Of a stretch of DNA of 18,311 bases, positions 14,030-18,311 are shown piece after piece (the stretch's first letter is position 1; each line of letters begins with the position of its first letter). The notes under the pieces were generated by a model. That model did not search any database. It had not been told where the DNA came from and saw only the letters and a list, made by a program, of their open reading frames with translations. Origin of the DNA: an uncultured Collinsella sp. GTDB taxonomy: Bacteria; Actinomycetota; Coriobacteriia; Coriobacteriales; Coriobacteriaceae. Location: assembly GCA_958451615.1 (NCBI GenBank), contig CAUDQR010000032.1, forward strand, positions 1 through 18,311. The letters are read 5' to 3'. The position numbers were made by a program, and so were the translations under genes.

Positions 14030-15247
14030 GTGGCTATCCACATTGTCGAAGAGGCGAATCGTTGCCTAGGTTGCAAAAGGGCGTTCTGCCAGCTTAAAGG
14101 CTGCCCGGTGCAGACGCCTATTCCGCAGGTCATTGACTTGTTCAAGCAGCGTCGTCTGGAAGAGGCAGGTGAGCTGCTGTTCCAGAACAACCCCATGAGC
14201 GCGGTCTGCTCCATGATCTGCAACCATTCGGGCCAGTGCGAGGGCGCGTGCATTCAGGGCCGCAAGGGCGCACCGGTGCATTTTTCGAGTATCGAGAACT
14301 ATATCTCGACGGCATATTTGGACCGTAAGGAGTGGAAGCCCGCGCCGTCGTGCGGCAAGCAGGTTGCCGTGGTCGGTTCCGGTCCTGCCGGCATTACCGT
14401 GGCCATTAAGATGGCCCAGCTGGGCTGTGCCGTCACGGTGTTTGAACAGCGCCCCGAGATCGGCGGTGTGCTGGAGTACGGCATCCCCGAGTTTCGCCTG
14501 CCCCGTGCTCTCGTGCAAAAGTACCGTCACGTGATGTGCTCGCTTGGCGTGCGCGTCCGTCCCTCGACCACCATCGGTGGTGCGCTGCATATCGACGACC
14601 TGCTGCGCGACGGCTACGATGCGGTCTTTGTCGGTACCGGTACCTGGCGCGCCCGCAAGCTGGGTATTCCCGGCGAGTCGCGTGGCAACGTACTGTTTGG
14701 TATCGATTACCTGGTCGATCCCACGAGTGTGGCGATCGGTCAGAACGTGGCGGTTATCGGCGCCGGCAACGTGGCCATGGATGTTGCCCGCACGGCTCTG
14801 CGCTCGGGCGCTCGCAAGGTTACCGTGTATGCCCGATCGCGCCATATCTCGGCCATCGATGACGAGGTGGAGCTGACCGAGCTTGACGGTGCCGAGATCG
14901 TGCGCGGCAAGGCGATCTGCGCCATCGACGATAACGGTCCGGTGTTCGAGACGGCTATCTTTGACGAGGACGACAACGTGGTGGGCTACGAGGAAGAACT
15001 TGACCATGTGCCCGCCGACACGGTTGTGATTGCGGCCTCGCAAGTGCCTAAGGACAAGCTGGTGCTTACGACGGGCGGTCTGGAGACCGACCATCGCGGT
15101 CTTCTTTCGGTCGATGAGTGCGGCATGACCACCGTGCCGGGCGTCTTTGCCGCCGGCGACGTGGTCAACGGCCCGCTCACCGTGGTCCATGCCGTAGCCG
15201 GCGCCAAGCTCGCCGTCGAAGGCATGACCAGCTATCTGGGCCTCTAA
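14030..15247 (+). CDS. GltD-like Fe-S/FAD NAD(P)H oxidoreductase
   Basis: This 405-residue protein resembles the small subunit of glutamate synthase and its relatives (NfnB/SudA-type, dihydropyrimidine dehydrogenase N-terminal half). An N-terminal cysteine-rich domain (C12, C15, C20, C25 and C60, C64, C70, C74) should bind two 4Fe-4S clusters. The FAD site is VVGSGPAG (114-121), the NAD(P) site VIGAGNVAMD (242-251), and the C-terminal flavin motif GVFAAGDVVNGP (371-382). GTG 14030 is preferred to an in-frame TTG at 14003 because AGGGGAG (14019-14025) is well spaced. No large glutamate synthase subunit lies beside it, so it must serve another partner or act as a stand-alone electron carrier. 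Its 103-bp gap from the TIM-barrel gene contains only a poor promoter candidate (TTGACT, 13962-13967). Link to pectin metabolism is uncertain. Confidence 0.82.
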   Translation: MAIHIVEEANRCLGCKRAFCQLKGCPVQTPIPQVIDLFKQRRLEEAGELLFQNNPMSAVCSMICNHSGQCEGACIQGRKGAPVHFSSIENYISTAYLDRKEWKPAPSCGKQVAVVGSGPAGITVAIKMAQLGCAVTVFEQRPEIGGVLEYGIPEFRLPRALVQKYRHVMCSLGVRVRPSTTIGGALHIDDLLRDGYDAVFVGTGTWRARKLGIPGESRGNVLFGIDYLVDPTSVAIGQNVAVIGAGNVAMDVARTALRSGARKVTVYARSRHISAIDDEVELTELDGAEIVRGKAICAIDDNGPVFETAIFDEDDNVVGYEEELDHVPADTVVIAASQVPKDKLVLTTGGLETDHRGLLSVDECGMTTVPGVFAAGDVVNGPLTVVHAVAGAKLAVEGMTSYLGL

Positions 15248-15262
15248 CCCACCCCGCCCATC

Positions 15263-15334
15263 AGTTGCGGTGGAATACGGACTGTTTTGGCTGTCAAAGG
15301 CCTTATCTACTCCGTATTCCACCGCAACTTTTTG
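15263..15334 (+). terminator. 19-bp perfect stem hairpin, probable terminator and possible dispersed repeat
   Basis: AGTTGCGGTGGAATACGGA (15263-15281) is exactly complementary to 15311-15329 around a 29-nt loop. TTTTTG follows the second arm (T run 15329-15333), so it can terminate the GltD-like transcript. The stem is unusually long and the loop unusually large for a simple terminator, resembling a small palindromic repeat element. Confidence 0.7.
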
Positions 15335-15378
15335 TGGGCTGAGTAAAAGCCGGGGGAGCGTGTACGGTCGGGTACAGC

Positions 15379-15413
15379 GCAGTTGCTGATACGATAAGTA
15401 CGTTAGCAACTGC
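15379..15413. promoter_or_regulatory. inverted repeat upstream of the OYE-type gene, operator candidate
   Basis: GCAGTTGCT (15379-15387) and AGCAACTGC (15405-15413) form perfect 9-bp arms around 17 bp, ending 31 bp before the start codon. It could be an operator for a different regulator or an mRNA hairpin in the 5' leader. No clear promoter hexamers accompany it. Confidence 0.35.
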
Positions 15414-15444
15414 CGCCGAGCGGCTCAAACGAAAGGAACCCTGT

Positions 15445-17394
15445 ATGGAGTCTTCCGCCTACCCGATGCTCTTTAGCCCGATCAAGGTCGGTACGACCGA
15501 GGTCAAGAACCGCGTCTTTATGCCGCCGGTGTCCACGAACCTGGCCGATCATGGCTATGTGACCGACGACTTGGTCGATCATTACCGTGCCCGTGCCAAG
15601 GGCGGCGTTGGCCTGATCATCACCGAGGTCGTGACGGTCGAGCCCACCTATACCTATCTACCGGGTGACATGTGCTGCTACGACGACACGTTTATCCCTG
15701 GCTGGGAAAAGCTCGCCGCGGCCGTCCACGAGTATGGCTGCAAGATCATGCCGCAGCTCTTCCATCCCGCCTACATGGCCTTTAACATTCCGGGCACGCC
15801 GCGCCTGATCGCTCCGTCCTTTGTGGGCCCGTCCTATGCCCGCGAGGCGCCGCGCCCCATCACGGTCGATGAGATCCACGAGCTCACGCATCAGTTTGGC
15901 GACGCTGCCGTGCGCATGCAGAAGGCCGGTGTCGACGGCGTCGAGGTCCATGCGGCACACGCCCACGGCATGCTCGGCGGCTTTTTGACCCCGCTCTATA
16001 ACAAGCGCACCGACGAGTACGGCGGCTCGCTCGACGCCCGCATGCGCTTCCTGCTCGAGGTCATCGCCGAGATTCGCGAGCGCTGCGGCAAGGACTTTAT
16101 CATCGACGTCCGTATCTCGGGCGACGAGTACACCGATGGCGGCCTGACCCTCAACGACATGATCTATGTCTCGCGTCGCTTGGAGAAGGCCGGCGTCGAC
16201 ATGATCCACGTGTCGGGCGGCACTACCATCAAGCGCGGTTCCGCCATTCCCGCCGCCGGCACGCAGCAGGCCTCGCATGCCGCCTGCTCGCGCGAGATCA
16301 AAAAGCACGTCAACATTCCCGTTGCCACGGTCGGCCGCATTAACGAGGCATGGATCGCCGAGGAGCTGATCGAGGACGGCGCTGCCGACATTTGCATGAT
16401 GGGCCGCGCCAATCTGTGCGATGCTGAGTTCTGCAACAAGGCTGCTGCCGGCAACGCCGACGACATCCGCCCCTGCATCGGTTGCCTGCGCTGCCTGAAC
16501 GGCATCATGTTCGGCAAGCGCATCTCCTGCACCGTCAACCCGGACGTGGAGCGTGACGAGGCTGGCTACGAGCCTGCCGCCGAGGCTAAGAACGTGCTGG
16601 TTGTGGGTGCCGGTCCTGCGGGCATGGAGGCAGCCTACATTGCCGCCAAGCGTGGCCATAACGTAGTGCTCGTGGATAAACAGGACGAGCCGGGCGGCGA
16701 GATGCGCATCGCAGCCGTTCCGCCGGCAAAGCAGGAGCTCACCCGCGTGATCAAGTATCAGTACCGTCGCTTGGCCGAGGCAGGCGTCACGTGCGTCTTT
16801 GGCGCCGAGCTTTCGGCCGAGGACATTCAGCGCGACTACGCAGGTTACGAGGTTGTCCTGGCTTATGGCGCCGAGCCCATCGCTCCGGCCTTCATGCAGG
16901 GCTTTAAGCAGGTCATGACGGCCGACGACCTGCTGGGTGGCAAGGCTTTCCCGGGCAAGAAGATCGTCATCGTGGGCGGCGGCACCGTCGGCTGCGAGAC
17001 GGCCGATTACCTGGCCCCGTTGGTCAACGACCTGTCGCCGGCCAACCGCGATGTCACCGTCATCGAGATGACCAAGACGCTCGCCGCCAACGAGGGCGGC
17101 GCCGGCCGCGCGGTGCTCATCACGCGTATGCTTTCCAAGGGCGTTCACGTGCTGACCGAGGCCAAAGTGACCGAGATTACCGAGGACACTATCAGCTACG
17201 AGAAGGATGGCGAGATCCACACCATCGCCGATGCCGATACGCTGGTGCTTGCCATGGGCTACCGCCCCAACACCAAGCTGGCCGATGACCTTGCCGCTGC
17301 CGGCGTTGTCACCCACGTGCTGGGCGATGCCCAGAAGTGCGGCAACATCCGCGACGCCATCGGCGACGGCCACAAGGTCGCCTGCGAGCTGTAG
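15445..17394 (+). CDS. NADH:flavin oxidoreductase of the old yellow enzyme / 2,4-dienoyl-CoA reductase type
   Basis: This is a 649-residue three-cofactor flavoprotein. An N-terminal FMN TIM barrel (about 1-335) includes MPPVSTN and the substrate-site histidines in EVHAAHAHGML. A 4Fe-4S cluster is expected from C344, C347, C350 and C362. The C-terminal half has an FAD motif (VVGAGPAG, 386-393) and a second GGGTVG nucleotide-binding motif. Such enzymes reduce activated C=C bonds of enones, dienoyl-CoA, bile acid intermediates (BaiCD/BaiH) or xenobiotics. The real substrate cannot be inferred. ATG 15445 is supported by GAAAGGA (15431-15437). It is separated from the GltD-like gene by a terminator hairpin, so probably has its own promoter, and no pectin operator is seen before it. 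It may simply neighbour the pectin locus. Confidence 0.88.
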   Translation: MESSAYPMLFSPIKVGTTEVKNRVFMPPVSTNLADHGYVTDDLVDHYRARAKGGVGLIITEVVTVEPTYTYLPGDMCCYDDTFIPGWEKLAAAVHEYGCKIMPQLFHPAYMAFNIPGTPRLIAPSFVGPSYAREAPRPITVDEIHELTHQFGDAAVRMQKAGVDGVEVHAAHAHGMLGGFLTPLYNKRTDEYGGSLDARMRFLLEVIAEIRERCGKDFIIDVRISGDEYTDGGLTLNDMIYVSRRLEKAGVDMIHVSGGTTIKRGSAIPAAGTQQASHAACSREIKKHVNIPVATVGRINEAWIAEELIEDGAADICMMGRANLCDAEFCNKAAAGNADDIRPCIGCLRCLNGIMFGKRISCTVNPDVERDEAGYEPAAEAKNVLVVGAGPAGMEAAYIAAKRGHNVVLVDKQDEPGGEMRIAAVPPAKQELTRVIKYQYRRLAEAGVTCVFGAELSAEDIQRDYAGYEVVLAYGAEPIAPAFMQGFKQVMTADDLLGGKAFPGKKIVIVGGGTVGCETADYLAPLVNDLSPANRDVTVIEMTKTLAANEGGAGRAVLITRMLSKGVHVLTEAKVTEITEDTISYEKDGEIHTIADADTLVLAMGYRPNTKLADDLAAAGVVTHVLGDAQKCGNIRDAIGDGHKVACEL

Positions 17395-17451
17395 GCTCTT
17401 GGCAAATAGGGGAGCGGCCGCCTTGCGGTGACTCAAGCGATAGCCAATCTA

Positions 17452-17490
17452 AAAAGGCGCCGCGACACATGGATCGTCGCGGCGCCTTTT
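17452..17490. terminator. bidirectional terminator between convergent genes
   Basis: AAAAGGCGCCGCGAC (17452-17466) is perfectly complementary to 17476-17490, which ends TTTT, with a 9-nt loop. The A tract on one side and T tract on the other let it end both the plus-strand flavoprotein transcript and the minus-strand isomerase transcript. Confidence 0.9.
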
Positions 17491-17532
17491 GTCTGGCGGT
17501 TTGTTGGGGGTCGGTGCGCCCCGTGGGCTTTA

Positions 17533-18174
17533 TTACAGGCCCAAGATCTCCTTGACCTTGGCGATGATGGCCTCGTCGGTGGCGTTGGCAAAGAAGTACT
17601 CCTGGAAGTGCTCACCAGCGAGGGCGCCCTTCACCAGATCCTGATCGATCTCGCCCAGGACGTCGACGAGCGGACGCATGGTCACAGCGCGCACGCCGTC
17701 GAGGATCTTCTTGTTGCGCTGCTCGGGCTCAACGCGCTCGGCGGGGTAGCCGTTGCCCGAGCCAAAGCCAAAGAGCTTCTCGAAGGTGTACTCGAGGTTG
17801 AGCTCCTGGCCCCAGCCGTTCTTGAGGGCGAAGGGCATGGCGACGGCATTGCCATCGTTGACCTGGGCAAAGGTGTAGGCATCCAGCGGGTCGGCAACAT
17901 GGCCGCACAGCACGCCGGGGAAGGAGTTGCAGGCGAGCATGGCGCCCTCGCCGGTGCCGCAACCGGTCACGACGTAGTCGGCGGCGCCGGAGTTGAGCAG
18001 CACGGCGGCAAGGATGCCGTTCTGCACGTAGGTGAGAGGCTTGGAATCGGCATCGGCATACATGCCATAGTTAAAGACGGTGTGGCCCATGGGCTCGACA
18101 ACCTTCTTAAGCGCAGCCTCAATCATGGGGTTCTTGGAGTTCTGAGAATTCTCGTTGACCAGAGCGATCTTCAT
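17533..18174 (-). CDS. RpiB/LacA/LacB-family sugar isomerase, DhuI-like candidate
   Basis: This 213-residue member of the RpiB/LacAB isomerase family is longer than ordinary ribose-5-phosphate isomerase B (about 150). The signature lies in TGCGTGEGAML (C72, G73, T74, G75, E76), and ND at 106-107 matches the family's conserved downstream block. A streptococcal RpiB-fold enzyme, DhuI, is known to isomerise 4-deoxy-L-threo-5-hexulosuronate, the sugar that unsaturated uronates become. GH105 in this locus produces that compound and no kduI is seen, so DhuI activity is an attractive inference. Galactose-6-phosphate or ribose-5-phosphate isomerase remain alternatives. The start is ATG 18174, with AGAAAGG 9 nt before; an in-frame TTG at 18195 is disfavoured. 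It is transcribed towards the flavoprotein. The upstream 18175-18311 shows no operator copy. Confidence 0.85.
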   Translation of the reverse strand: MKIALVNENSQNSKNPMIEAALKKVVEPMGHTVFNYGMYADADSKPLTYVQNGILAAVLLNSGAADYVVTGCGTGEGAMLACNSFPGVLCGHVADPLDAYTFAQVNDGNAVAMPFALKNGWGQELNLEYTFEKLFGFGSGNGYPAERVEPEQRNKKILDGVRAVTMRPLVDVLGEIDQDLVKGALAGEHFQEYFFANATDEAIIAKVKEILGL

Positions 18175-18311
18175 AGGAGTTAACCTTTCTACCAAGCGTT
18201 TTTTCTTTTTGTTTCTGTATGCGGGCGGCGGCTAATCCAGCCCAGGATGAGCTGTGCGGGCGGCGGGCGATAAAGTCTGTCGCGAGTTCCGCACGAGCCG
18301 GAAAGCACTTA

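Noticed and set aside
17428..18183. 251-codon plus-strand frame opposite the RpiB-like gene
   Set aside because: Shadow of the minus-strand isomerase, whose family motifs and start context are convincing. The frame begins inside the flavoprotein/isomerase terminator region.

Overview
This window is a pectin / galacturonate utilisation locus from a high-GC bacterium. The GC-rich codon use, the gene families and the mixture of Actinobacteria-like and Firmicutes-like carbohydrate genes suggest a gut coriobacterium, most likely Collinsella or a close relative. That assignment is an inference from general impression, because no rRNA or other marker gene is present.

Layout. Positions 1-386 contain no supportable gene. 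The first ~52 bases may be the outer end of an insertion sequence, and the rest leads into a promoter flanked by two palindromic operators. Then come uxaC (387-1814), uxaB (1911-3425) and uxaA (3504-4988), the isomerase pathway taking galacturonate (and glucuronate) to 2-keto-3-deoxygluconate, closed by a strong terminator. A 380-bp intergenic region carries three operator copies and the promoter of a GPH-family sugar transporter (5369-6928). After another terminator come a GH28 exo-polygalacturonase-like enzyme (7043-8638), a fused pectin methylesterase / alpha-beta hydrolase (8770-10935) and an SGNH esterase (11005-11673). A third operator-pair promoter drives a GH105 unsaturated galacturonyl hydrolase (11781-13019), which is coupled to a xylose-isomerase-like TIM-barrel protein (13021-13926). 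Two flavoproteins follow: a GltD-like Fe-S/FAD oxidoreductase (14030-15247) and a 649-residue old-yellow-enzyme / dienoyl-CoA-reductase type protein (15445-17394). Convergent with them is an RpiB/LacAB-family isomerase (17533-18174, minus strand).

How it fits together. None of the four degradative enzymes has a visible signal peptide. The picture is therefore uptake of pectin oligosaccharides and de-esterification and depolymerisation in the cytoplasm. Saturated galacturonate from GH28 goes through UxaC, UxaB and UxaA. Unsaturated galacturonate from GH105 would form 4-deoxy-5-hexulosuronate, which the RpiB-like protein may isomerise in the manner of DhuI, since no kduI is seen. KDG kinase, aldolase, a DKII reductase and the regulator are not in the window.

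Regulation. Seven copies of a palindrome with core AACGTTCACC, of the kind bound by LacI-family repressors, lie in three promoter regions. In each, one copy overlaps the -35 and another follows the -10, with centres 38-41 bp apart. A second shared element ending in CCGTTCA sits at a near-constant distance upstream in all three. This two-part promoter architecture is the most distinctive feature of the window that its gene list does not already explain.
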